Shown one piece after another: positions 30,387-38,906 of a DNA stretch of 64,000 nt. Under the pieces are notes generated by a model that saw nothing but the letters and a program-made list of their open reading frames with translations, was not told the DNA's origin and did not search any database. The stretch spans positions 1,240,001-1,304,000 of the forward strand of contig NZ_CP039393.1 of NCBI RefSeq assembly GCF_004803695.1, given 5' to 3'. Position numbers and translations under genes: made by a program. The DNA comes from Muribaculum gordoncarteri. Lineage in GTDB: Bacteria; Bacteroidota; Bacteroidia; Bacteroidales; Muribaculaceae. Within the stretch, counting starts at the first letter, position 1. Each line of letters begins with the position of its first letter.

Positions 30387-30395
30387 GCAAAGTTA
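30387..30395 (-). promoter_or_regulatory. ABC-F gene promoter -7 box
   Basis: TAACTTTGC on the minus strand, 32 bp before the ATG. Confidence 0.55.
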
Positions 30396-30437
30396 CTAAA
30401 AAATCCCGTAACTCCCATCGGGCAAACATAAAAAGAC

Positions 30438-30469
30438 CGCGAGCGACACCTTTAACGGCATCGCTCGCG
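30438..30469 (-). terminator. TM2 protein gene terminator
   Basis: A perfect 9-bp stem CGCGAGCGA/TCGCTCGCG (30438-30446 with 30461-30469) is followed on the minus strand by TCTTTT. Confidence 0.8.
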
Positions 30470-30494
30470 TTATGAATCGAATGTTCCCTGTGGA

Positions 30495-30788
30495 TTAGAA
30501 CAAGGGGAATGTGGATGTGCTGTAGACAAACTTGCGCTCAAAGTCGGCCTGCGACATTGTAAACATCATGATTCCTTGAATGAGCCAGAGAATTCCGGGA
30601 ATACCGCAAGTGATGATGCTGAGCACCAATGCTATTACGCCTGCAGTATTTTTACCGAGATAGAAATATTGGATTCCGAGAGATCCCAGGAATATAGCCA
30701 GAAGAGCTGCTACTCCGCGACTTTTACCTGAGGGACCGGGAGAGAATACGTCATTGCTCTGAGGAGGACATTGTTGGTTTTGTTCCAT
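30495..30788 (-). CDS. TM2-domain membrane protein
   Basis: A 97-residue protein with a short Pro/Gln/Ser-rich cytoplasmic head and a TM2 domain: two membrane helices (GVAALLAIFLGSLGIQYFYLG and the following VIALVLSIITCGIPGILWLI) joined by a tight turn with the usual G-x-x-x-x-F-Y-L-G-K spacing. TM2 proteins are widespread and their role in bacteria is undefined. It is transcribed alone, with its own terminator. Confidence 0.85.
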   Translation of the reverse strand: MEQNQQCPPQSNDVFSPGPSGKSRGVAALLAIFLGSLGIQYFYLGKNTAGVIALVLSIITCGIPGILWLIQGIMMFTMSQADFERKFVYSTSTFPLF

Positions 30789-30877
30789 AGCTGTTAAATT
30801 TATTAAAGTTAAAATGATAATGATTACACAAACTTACAAATAATTTTTCATTTCATACAACTATTGATATGTAAAAT

Positions 30878-32767
30878 TCATCGTTTGTCTACATTACCCT
30901 CATAATAATTGATATAGGCGCGGTTGACAAGTCTTATGCCGCCGGGGGTGGGATAATTACCTGAGAAATACCAATCTCCGGGACATCCGGGCACTGCTTC
31001 ATGAAGCCCTTCAAGCGATTGATACACTATCGATACCTCGGCCGAAGTGTCATCGGGCGTAAGCATACTCGCGATCTTAGCCGATATTTCATCATCGGTA
31101 AACGGTGCATAGATTGCCTTTACGCAATTCTCAAGATGCGCATCATCGACATTCTCCTGTTCAAGGCATCTATTGTAAACCTCTTCAAGCCGATTCTCCA
31201 TGCCCTTTTCCTTAAGTAGCTCCACTACCGCACGGAAAGCACAGAATTCACCCATGCGTGACATATCGATGCCGTAATAGTCGGGATAACGCACCTGGGG
31301 CGATGAACTCACAATAACTATTTTGCGCGGATGCAGCCTGTCGAGCATCTTTATTATCGATTGCTTAAGAGTGGTGCCCCTCACGATTGAATCGTCAATC
31401 ACTACAAGTGTGTCTACATCATTCTCGACTATGCCGTAGGTCACATCATATACATGGGCGGCGAGGTCGTTGCGTGACTCTCCCTCGGCAATGAACGTGC
31501 GCAGTTTTATATCCTTTATGGCTACTTTTTCGATGCGCAGTTTCTGTGACATTATCTTCTCTATCATGTCACGCGACAATGTGCCTTCGGCGTTACATGC
31601 CATAATCCTGTCGGCCTTATAGCGGTCGAGATGCTTTTCAAGACCTTCGGCCATGCCTATAAAGGCAACCTCGGCCGTATTGGGGATAAACGAGAACACG
31701 GCGTGGGCGAGATCGTAGTCAAGCTCATGCAATATCTTGCCGACAAGATTGCGGCCCAAAGCCTTGCGCTCCTTATATATGTCGGCGTCACTTCCTCTTG
31801 AGAAATAGATTCGCTCAAATGAACACCGCTCGTTCCGGCCCATTCCGAGAATGTCGTCCACGCTTACCTTGCCGGCTTTGTTTACTATTATCGCACTTCC
31901 AGGAGTAAGCTCGTTTACGGCACGACGCGGAACATTGAACACTGTCTGTATTACCGGACGCTCCGACGCCACTACCACCACCTCGTCGTCATAATAGTAG
32001 AAGGCCGGGCGTATGCCGTGAGGATCGCGCAAGGCCCACATGTCACCCGAGCCTAGTGTGCCGCATATCACATATCCCCCATCCCATCCCGGAGCGGTGG
32101 ACGCAAGTACCGGACGCAGGTCGATGTTATCCTCGATTGCCAAGGCACGAGGTATTCCGTCAAGCCCCTTTTCGGTGAATTCATGATAGAGGCGGTTGTT
32201 TTCCTTGTCGAGGGCATATCCAAGCTGTTCAAGTATTATTACAGTGTCGGAGTATATGCGGGGATGCTGTCCTTTTTCGACCACTGAATTGAATATTTCG
32301 TCAACGTTGGTCATGTTGAAGTTGCCGCAAAGCATCAGTGAACGCGAGCACCAGTTGTTGCGACGCAAAAACGGGTGTACATAATTCAATCCGCTCCTTC
32401 CTGTGGTTGAATATCGCAGGTGCCCCATGTAGACTTCGCCAATGAACGGAGCATAGGATTCGACCCATTCATTTGACTGCTCATTTATGTGGACATTGGC
32501 CAGCTGACTGTTTATCGACGAGAATATCTCCTGTATCGCTCCCGACCCCAATGCACGTTCACGGAACACATATTCGCTGCCTGCCGGAGAGTGCATCTTT
32601 ATACATCCAACTCCGGCACCCTCCTGTCCGCGGTTATGTTGTTTTTCCATCAGCAGGTACAACTTGTTGAGTCCGTAAAGATAGGTGCCGTACTTTTGCT
32701 TATAATATTCAAGCGGTTTGAGCAGGCGTATCATTGCCACTCCGCATTCGTGTTTCAAAGGTTCCAT
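30878..32767 (-). CDS. PurF-like glutamine amidophosphoribosyltransferase, long form
   Basis: From the ATG at 32767 the protein is 629 residues, well over the ~500 of housekeeping PurF. It opens MEPLKHECGV, so Cys8 would become the N-terminal nucleophile after propeptide removal. The glutaminase domain keeps Arg in GHLRYSTTG and the SDT motif, but the oxyanion loop reads LCGNFN where PurF has AHNGN. The PRPP-binding motif VVIDDSIVRGTT is intact. A C-terminal extension of ~100 residues is unlike ordinary PurF. It sits 66 bp after gltD, in the nitrogen-assimilation run. It may be a PurF paralogue with a different acceptor or a regulatory role (inference), or the only PurF. Confidence 0.85.
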   Translation of the reverse strand: MEPLKHECGVAMIRLLKPLEYYKQKYGTYLYGLNKLYLLMEKQHNRGQEGAGVGCIKMHSPAGSEYVFRERALGSGAIQEIFSSINSQLANVHINEQSNEWVESYAPFIGEVYMGHLRYSTTGRSGLNYVHPFLRRNNWCSRSLMLCGNFNMTNVDEIFNSVVEKGQHPRIYSDTVIILEQLGYALDKENNRLYHEFTEKGLDGIPRALAIEDNIDLRPVLASTAPGWDGGYVICGTLGSGDMWALRDPHGIRPAFYYYDDEVVVVASERPVIQTVFNVPRRAVNELTPGSAIIVNKAGKVSVDDILGMGRNERCSFERIYFSRGSDADIYKERKALGRNLVGKILHELDYDLAHAVFSFIPNTAEVAFIGMAEGLEKHLDRYKADRIMACNAEGTLSRDMIEKIMSQKLRIEKVAIKDIKLRTFIAEGESRNDLAAHVYDVTYGIVENDVDTLVVIDDSIVRGTTLKQSIIKMLDRLHPRKIVIVSSSPQVRYPDYYGIDMSRMGEFCAFRAVVELLKEKGMENRLEEVYNRCLEQENVDDAHLENCVKAIYAPFTDDEISAKIASMLTPDDTSAEVSIVYQSLEGLHEAVPGCPGDWYFSGNYPTPGGIRLVNRAYINYYEGNVDKR

Positions 32768-32792
32768 TGAAATGTGGTATTGTATTAATTGT

Positions 32793-32820
32793 AACGGGCC
32801 GACTGACAAGCCGACCCGTT
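32793..32820 (-). terminator. Weak hairpin between gltD and the PurF-like gene
   Basis: AACGGG/CCCGTT (32793-32798 with 32815-32820) with a further CG pair beyond one mismatch. No strong T-run follows, so it may attenuate rather than stop transcription. Confidence 0.45.
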
Positions 32821-32833
32821 GAATTATTCGATT

Positions 32834-34258
32834 TTATTTTTCAGTGAGATAATTGTGTATTCCTTCAGCAGCTTTTCTGCCCGAAGCGATACATCTTACT
32901 ACAAGTGATGCGCCAGTAGAGGCGTCGCCGGCGGCAAATACCTTGTCGATGCTGCTTTGCTGCTTATCATCGACCTTTACATTGCCGCGTGCGTCCTTAT
33001 CGACTCCCAGCTGTTTAAGTATGCCGTCCTGTACGGGATTGGTAAATCCCATCGCGAGCAATACGAGTTCGGCCTTTATGCGCTCTACGTTTCCGGTGTG
33101 AATCAAATTCATGCGTCCGGTGGCTTCATCCTTTTCCCAACGCACTTCTTCGACTTCGACCTCGGTTACCTTGCCGTTCTCTCCTATTATTCGGCGAGTG
33201 TCGAGCAACCAACGACGATTACAGCCCTCGTCATGCGAACTTGATGTCTTCAACACCACGGGCCAATAGGGCCACGGAGTTGCAGGGTTCTCTCCTTCCG
33301 GCGGCTTGGGCATTATCTCGATCTGTGTAACCGAAAGAGCTCCCTGGCGGTTGGCTGTTCCTACACAGTCGCTGCCGGTGTCGCCACCTCCGATTACGAG
33401 TACGTTCTTCCCTTTGGCCGATATGCGGTCGTCACGCGAAATCTCGCGTCCGGCGTTTACCCTGTTCTGCTGTTGCAGAAGTTCGAGTGCGAAGTGTACG
33501 CCTTTAAGATCTCGGCCTTCTACCTTAAGGTCACGCGGCACTTCAGCGCCGATTGCTATGCACACGGCATCATAGTCGCGCACAATATCCTCGACCGCAA
33601 TATCCTTGCCCACCTCTACGCCGGGCTTGAACTCAACGCCCTCTTCGGTCATCAGCGCTACGCGACGGTCGATTATGCTCTTGTTGAGCTTGAAATCGGG
33701 GATGCCGAATCGCAGCAATCCGCCTATTGCTTCATTCTTCTCAAACACTGTAACCGAGTGTCCGCGGCGATTCAGCTGATTGGCGCAGGCAAGTCCTGCA
33801 GGGCCCGAACCTATCACGGCAACTCGCTTTCCTGTACGGTGCTTGGGAACGTAGGGCCTTACATATCCTTCAAGGAATGCTCGCTCTACAATGGCGGCTT
33901 CGTTTTCGCGTATGGTGACGGGTTCATGTATCTTGTTAAGTACACAACCCTTCTCGCATAACGCCGGACAAACTCGTCCTGTAAATTCAGGAAAGTCGTC
34001 GGTCGCGGTGAGCAATGTATATGCTCCTTTTATATCATTCTTGAACAGTCGGTCCTGCCACTCGGGTTGCTTATTGCCGAGCGGACAGCTCCAGTGACAG
34101 AACGGAACGCCGCACTCCATGCAACGTGACGCCTGTAGACGACGGTCCTCGGGGTTCAATGTCTGCTCCACTTCACCGTAATCTCTTATACGATCGGAAA
34201 CAGGACGATAGCCGGCTTCCTTGCGGTGGATGGTTAAAAACGCTTTTGGATTTCCCAT
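32834..34258 (-). CDS. gltD: Glutamate synthase small subunit
   Basis: This NAD(P)H-oxidising flavoprotein of GOGAT passes electrons through iron-sulfur clusters to GltB. The 474-residue protein has the N-terminal cysteine cluster (CMECGVPFCHWSCPLGN and CPALCEKGCV), an FAD-binding motif (VAVIGSGPAGLACANQL), an NADPH-binding motif (VLVIGGGDTGSDC), and the closing FAAGDASTGASLVV. It lies 35 bp after gltB. Confidence 0.97.
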   Translation of the reverse strand: MGNPKAFLTIHRKEAGYRPVSDRIRDYGEVEQTLNPEDRRLQASRCMECGVPFCHWSCPLGNKQPEWQDRLFKNDIKGAYTLLTATDDFPEFTGRVCPALCEKGCVLNKIHEPVTIRENEAAIVERAFLEGYVRPYVPKHRTGKRVAVIGSGPAGLACANQLNRRGHSVTVFEKNEAIGGLLRFGIPDFKLNKSIIDRRVALMTEEGVEFKPGVEVGKDIAVEDIVRDYDAVCIAIGAEVPRDLKVEGRDLKGVHFALELLQQQNRVNAGREISRDDRISAKGKNVLVIGGGDTGSDCVGTANRQGALSVTQIEIMPKPPEGENPATPWPYWPVVLKTSSSHDEGCNRRWLLDTRRIIGENGKVTEVEVEEVRWEKDEATGRMNLIHTGNVERIKAELVLLAMGFTNPVQDGILKQLGVDKDARGNVKVDDKQQSSIDKVFAAGDASTGASLVVRCIASGRKAAEGIHNYLTEK

Positions 34259-34293
34259 ATCATATATAGTTTTAAGCGATTTTCATTAATTTA

Positions 34294-37200
34294 TCAGTCA
34301 CGTTCCACACTTGCAATTTTCTGTTGCAGCTTGGCCAGCTTTTCATCATGAAGCACTTTCTTGTATTCAAAGGGTATTACCTTTATGAACTGCCCCACAT
34401 ATTCATGCCAGTTGTCGAGCATTCGTCCGGCAAGCTGACTGTGAGTGTGCTTGTAGTGATTGCCTATAAGGCGATAAAGCTCGCGATTGTCGGCCATGTC
34501 CTCGATCAATGACAACTCCACCATCTCCATGTTGCAGAAATAGTCGAAATCGCCATTGGGATTCCACACGTAGGCAACACCACCGCTCATACCGGCGGCA
34601 AAGTTACGGCCTGTCGAACCGAGCACTACGGTGCGGCCGCCTGTCATGTATTCACAGCAGTGGTCGCCCACTCCTTCGACTACGGCAATGGCACCGGAGT
34701 TACGCACGCAGAATCGCTCGCCTACGCGTCCGTTTATATAGACTTCGCCTGAAGTGGCACCATACAGCAGTGTATTTCCGGCGATGATATTGTCCTGCGG
34801 AACAAACTGGCTTCCCTTCGGAGGCACGATGACAATCTTGCCGCCCGACAGGCCCTTACCTACATAGTCGTTGGCGTCACCTTCGAGTCGGAACGATATG
34901 CCGTGAGCCAGGAACGCACCGAAGCTTTGTCCGGCCGAACCACGGAATGTACACAGGATTGTATTGTCGGGCAATCCGTCGTTGCCATATTTCTTGGCCA
35001 CCACACCCGACAACATTGCGCCTACCGAACGGTCGGTGTTGGCAATCGGGAAATCAAGCTCGACAGGCATTCCCGATTCTATTGCGGGGAATGAGCGGCT
35101 TATAAGCTGACGGTCGAGCACATGCGCTATGTCATGCTGCTGCTCCGTTACATTTATTATGGCGTTGGTACGACACTCTGCCGGCATATACAATATGCGT
35201 GAGAAGTCGAGATGTGTTGTCTTGTGGGTGGCGTGTTGGGGCTTTACCTCAAGCATGTCGGCACGACCTATCACATCATCAAGCTTGCGCACTCCTATTT
35301 CGGCGAGGGTTTCACGTATCTCCTGAGCAAGGAACTTGAAGAAGTTGATCAGATACTCTGAACGGCCTACAAATCGTTTGCGCAGCTCTTCATTCTGTGT
35401 CGCTACTCCCACAGGACAGGTGTTAAGGTGACATTTACGCATCATTACGCATCCGAGCACAATTAACGCACTTGTCGCAAATCCGTACTCTTCGGCACCC
35501 AACATGGCCATAATCACCACATCACGCGCTGTCTTTAATTGTCCGTCGGCCTGCAGCTTCACTTGTCCGCGCAGATTGTTGAGCACAAGTGTCTGCTGTG
35601 TTTCTGCAAGACCTATCTCGACGGGAAGACCGGCGTAACGTATCGAACTTGCCGGAGAAGCACCCGTTCCGCCGTCGCTACCGCTTATGGTTATAAGGTC
35701 GCTCTTGGCTTTTGCCACACCGGCAGCAATTGTCCCCACACCGCTTTCCGACACGAGCTTCACGCTCACGCGAGCATCGGGATTTACATTCTTTAAGTCG
35801 AATATCAGCTGAGCCAAGTCCTCAATTGAATATATATCGTGGTGAGGTGGCGGCGATATGAGCGAGATTCCGGGGATTGAGTGACGCGTCTTGGCAATTA
35901 TCTTGTCGACCTTGAATCCGGGCAGCTGTCCGCCTTCACCGGGCTTTGCTCCCTGTGCAATCTTAATCTGTATCTCGTCAGCATTTACAAGGTACTCTGC
36001 GGTAACTCCGAAGCGTCCCGAAGCAACCTGCTTTATAGCCGAGCGTGCCGATGTGCCGTCTTCGCGTGTCTTGAAGCGTTCGGCATCCTCGCCTCCTTCA
36101 CCGGTGTTGCTTCGTGCGCCGATGGCGTTCATTGCGATACCGAGTGCTTCATGGGCCTCACGGCTTATAGAACCGAATGACATGGCACCTGTCACGAAAC
36201 GACGCATTATATTCTCTATAGGTTCAACTTCGTCAACAGGTATAGGCTCGCCTTTCTTGAAGTCAAGAAAATCGCGAATGAATATCGGTTCGGGCTTGTT
36301 GTCGACCAATGAAGTGAACTCCTTGAACTTCTTGTAACTTCCAAGGCGAGTGGCAAGTTGAAGTGTTGCTATCGATTCGGGATTCCATGCGTGGGTTTCT
36401 CCATCCTTGCGGAATGAATATTGTCCGAGGTGACGCAAAGGCAGTTCTTCGTCAAAATAGGGGCTGAACGATTCGGCATGTGACTTCAATATGTCACGAC
36501 TGAGGTCGTTCATGTCGATTCCTCCGATTTTGCTCACGGTGTTGCCGAAATACTTGCGTGACATCTCTTCCGACACTCCGATAGCTTCAAATAGCTGTGC
36601 GCCCTTGTAGCTGGTAAGTGTGGAGATACCCATCTTTGACATAACCTTGAGCAATCCCTTGTCGATAGCCTTGATGTAGTTCTTTACGGCTGTATTGTAG
36701 TCAAGCTGTATCTCCTGTCGCTCCACAAGGTCGTTGATTACGGCAAAAGCGAGATAGGGATTTATTGCGCTTGCTCCGTAGCCCGACAGCAATGCGAAGT
36801 GCATCACCTCTCGTGCATCGGCGGTTTCTACTACGAGAGCTGTCTGCAGACGCTTCTTGCAGTCGATGAGATGATGATGAACGGCCGAGGTGGCGAGCAA
36901 TGAGGGTATGGGCGCATTGTCGGCGTTTACTCCGCGGTCCGACAGCACAATGTAGTTGCAACCTTCGTCAACGGCGGCTTCAGCTTCCTTGCACAGGCGC
37001 TCCAATGCCTTCGTTATGCCCTCGGCTCCCTCTTTTACGGGGAATGTCATCGAAAGTTTGCGGGTGTTGAATCCCTTGTATCGGAGATTGCACAATATAT
37101 CAAGCTCCTGATTTGTTATGATGGGGCGCTTCAGCAGCACCATCTTGCATATTTCGGGATTGGGCTCGAGCAGATTCATGTCGATTGCTCCGATGTAGCT

Positions 37201-38802
37201 GTCGAGGCTCATAACGAGCTCCTCACGCAGAGGGTCGATGGGCGGGTTGGTCACCTGAGCGAAATGCTGACGGAAATAGTTGAACAGCAATTGAGGCTCG
37301 TTGGACATGACGGCGAGCGGAGTGTCGTTGCCCATTGAATTGACCGGCTCTTTGGCATCAACCACCATCGGCGTTATTATCTTCTCTACCTCCTCGCGGT
37401 GATAGAAGAATGTGTGCAGAAGCCTTGCGAAATCGTCGACTTTGTTGCCGACTTTGCGACCGCTGCTTATCTTGTCAAGTATGATGCGGTTGCGTGACAG
37501 CCAGTCGCGATAGGGAAATTCCGATGCAAGTTTCTCCTTGAGTTCAGCATCGTGATATATCTCGCCCTTTTCCATGTCGACCATCAACATTTTTCCGGGA
37601 CGAAGACGGCCTTTCTCCTTAACCTCCGACGGATCGAATGCCAACACGCCCATTTCGGATGCAATCACCATCGTGTCGTTGTTGGTGATCAGGTATCGTG
37701 CGGGGCGCAGTCCGTTTCGGTCAAGCATTCCGCCGGCGTAGCGTCCGTCGCTGAACAGCAATGTCGCAGGACCGTCCCAAGCTTCCATCATGATTGAATG
37801 ATACTCATAGAATGCCTTCAATTCCGACGAAATCGGGTTCTTGTCGTTGAACGATTCCGGTACGAGCATGGCAAGAGCGTGAGGCAGGCTCATGCCCGAC
37901 ATTACGAAGAATTCCAATACATTGTCGAGTGAAGCCGAGTCGCTCATGTCGGGTTGGATGACAGGCGTGACATCGGCGCCGCCGAGTGTCTGGGGATGTA
38001 GTACACATTCACGTGCCTTCATCCACATTCGGTTGCCCTGTATGGTGTTTATCTCGCCGTTATGTCCGAGCATTCTGAAGGGCTGAGCCAACGACCATGT
38101 GGGGAATGTGTTGGTACTGAAACGAGAGTGTACCAAAGCCATACCCGTTGTGAAGTGAGGATTCATCAGGTCGGGGAAGTAGTAGCGTAATTGCAGGCTC
38201 GACAACATGCCCTTGTAGACTATGACGCGCGACGACAATGACACGATATAGAATGTCTCCTTATCGGGAAGCGACGACTCGGTCACCTTCTTCTCGATGC
38301 GTCGGCGCAACACGTAGAGCCGAGGCTCGATACTGTCGTTGCTCTTCTCATCGGCAATGAATATCTGCTTTATTACAGGTTCGGCTTTGCGAGCCACGGG
38401 ACCGAGCTGCTCATTGTTGGTGGGTATGTCACGCACCGCAATTAGAGTGAGTCCAAGTTCGATGGCTTCGCGCTCGATGATGTCAAATATTATCTGCTGT
38501 GTGTCTTCATCGTGAGGCAGGAACACCAATCCGCATCCGTAGCGGCCCTTCTCGGGAACGGCAATTCCTTGAAGCAGAATGAATTCGTGGGGAATCTGCA
38601 CCATTATACCGGCACCGTCGCCTGTCTTGGGATCGGCACCTTCGGCTCCGCGATGAACCATGTGCTCAAGCACCTGCAATCCTTTTTCTACAAGTTGGTG
38701 CGACTTTATTCCCCTGATATTTACCAACAGCCCCACTCCGCATGCGTCACTTTCATACTGCGGATCATAGAGGCCTTGAGTATGAGGCATATTTTTAATC
38801 AT
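34294..38802 (-). CDS. gltB: Glutamate synthase large subunit
   Basis: GOGAT converts glutamine and 2-oxoglutarate to two glutamates. The 1502-residue chain contains the class II glutaminase with nucleophile Cys in ESDACGVGLL after a short propeptide, the central domain, the FMN/2-oxoglutarate barrel (GAMSFGSISREAHEAL, GEGGQLPGFKVDKIIA), the 3Fe-4S cysteines in MRKCHLNTCPVGVATQ, and the C-terminal beta-helix (GGKIVIVPP, AGNTLLYGATSGEVY). An ATG four codons in (38790) is an equally plausible start. It is preceded by a nested hairpin after glnN. Confidence 0.97.
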   Translation of the reverse strand: MIKNMPHTQGLYDPQYESDACGVGLLVNIRGIKSHQLVEKGLQVLEHMVHRGAEGADPKTGDGAGIMVQIPHEFILLQGIAVPEKGRYGCGLVFLPHDEDTQQIIFDIIEREAIELGLTLIAVRDIPTNNEQLGPVARKAEPVIKQIFIADEKSNDSIEPRLYVLRRRIEKKVTESSLPDKETFYIVSLSSRVIVYKGMLSSLQLRYYFPDLMNPHFTTGMALVHSRFSTNTFPTWSLAQPFRMLGHNGEINTIQGNRMWMKARECVLHPQTLGGADVTPVIQPDMSDSASLDNVLEFFVMSGMSLPHALAMLVPESFNDKNPISSELKAFYEYHSIMMEAWDGPATLLFSDGRYAGGMLDRNGLRPARYLITNNDTMVIASEMGVLAFDPSEVKEKGRLRPGKMLMVDMEKGEIYHDAELKEKLASEFPYRDWLSRNRIILDKISSGRKVGNKVDDFARLLHTFFYHREEVEKIITPMVVDAKEPVNSMGNDTPLAVMSNEPQLLFNYFRQHFAQVTNPPIDPLREELVMSLDSYIGAIDMNLLEPNPEICKMVLLKRPIITNQELDILCNLRYKGFNTRKLSMTFPVKEGAEGITKALERLCKEAEAAVDEGCNYIVLSDRGVNADNAPIPSLLATSAVHHHLIDCKKRLQTALVVETADAREVMHFALLSGYGASAINPYLAFAVINDLVERQEIQLDYNTAVKNYIKAIDKGLLKVMSKMGISTLTSYKGAQLFEAIGVSEEMSRKYFGNTVSKIGGIDMNDLSRDILKSHAESFSPYFDEELPLRHLGQYSFRKDGETHAWNPESIATLQLATRLGSYKKFKEFTSLVDNKPEPIFIRDFLDFKKGEPIPVDEVEPIENIMRRFVTGAMSFGSISREAHEALGIAMNAIGARSNTGEGGEDAERFKTREDGTSARSAIKQVASGRFGVTAEYLVNADEIQIKIAQGAKPGEGGQLPGFKVDKIIAKTRHSIPGISLISPPPHHDIYSIEDLAQLIFDLKNVNPDARVSVKLVSESGVGTIAAGVAKAKSDLITISGSDGGTGASPASSIRYAGLPVEIGLAETQQTLVLNNLRGQVKLQADGQLKTARDVVIMAMLGAEEYGFATSALIVLGCVMMRKCHLNTCPVGVATQNEELRKRFVGRSEYLINFFKFLAQEIRETLAEIGVRKLDDVIGRADMLEVKPQHATHKTTHLDFSRILYMPAECRTNAIINVTEQQHDIAHVLDRQLISRSFPAIESGMPVELDFPIANTDRSVGAMLSGVVAKKYGNDGLPDNTILCTFRGSAGQSFGAFLAHGISFRLEGDANDYVGKGLSGGKIVIVPPKGSQFVPQDNIIAGNTLLYGATSGEVYINGRVGERFCVRNSGAIAVVEGVGDHCCEYMTGGRTVVLGSTGRNFAAGMSGGVAYVWNPNGDFDYFCNMEMVELSLIEDMADNRELYRLIGNHYKHTHSQLAGRMLDNWHEYVGQFIKVIPFEYKKVLHDEKLAKLQQKIASVERD

Positions 38803-38833
38803 AACTTTCTAATAAAAACATTTGAAAATGCCA

Positions 38834-38884
38834 TGGAGCACCATGCTACTACTTGATGCCATAACAGGCATCAATGGCGCTCCA
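38834..38884 (-). promoter_or_regulatory. Nested hairpin between glnN and gltB
   Basis: The outer arms TGGAGCACCAT (38834-38844) and ATGGCGCTCCA (38874-38884) pair with one mismatch. Inside them GATGCC (38855-38860) pairs with GGCATC (38867-38872). On the minus strand only a short ATTTTC tract follows. It may be a partial terminator or attenuator that sets gltB expression relative to glnN. Confidence 0.6.
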
Positions 38885-38906
38885 GGCTTGTTATTCAATA
38901 ATTATG

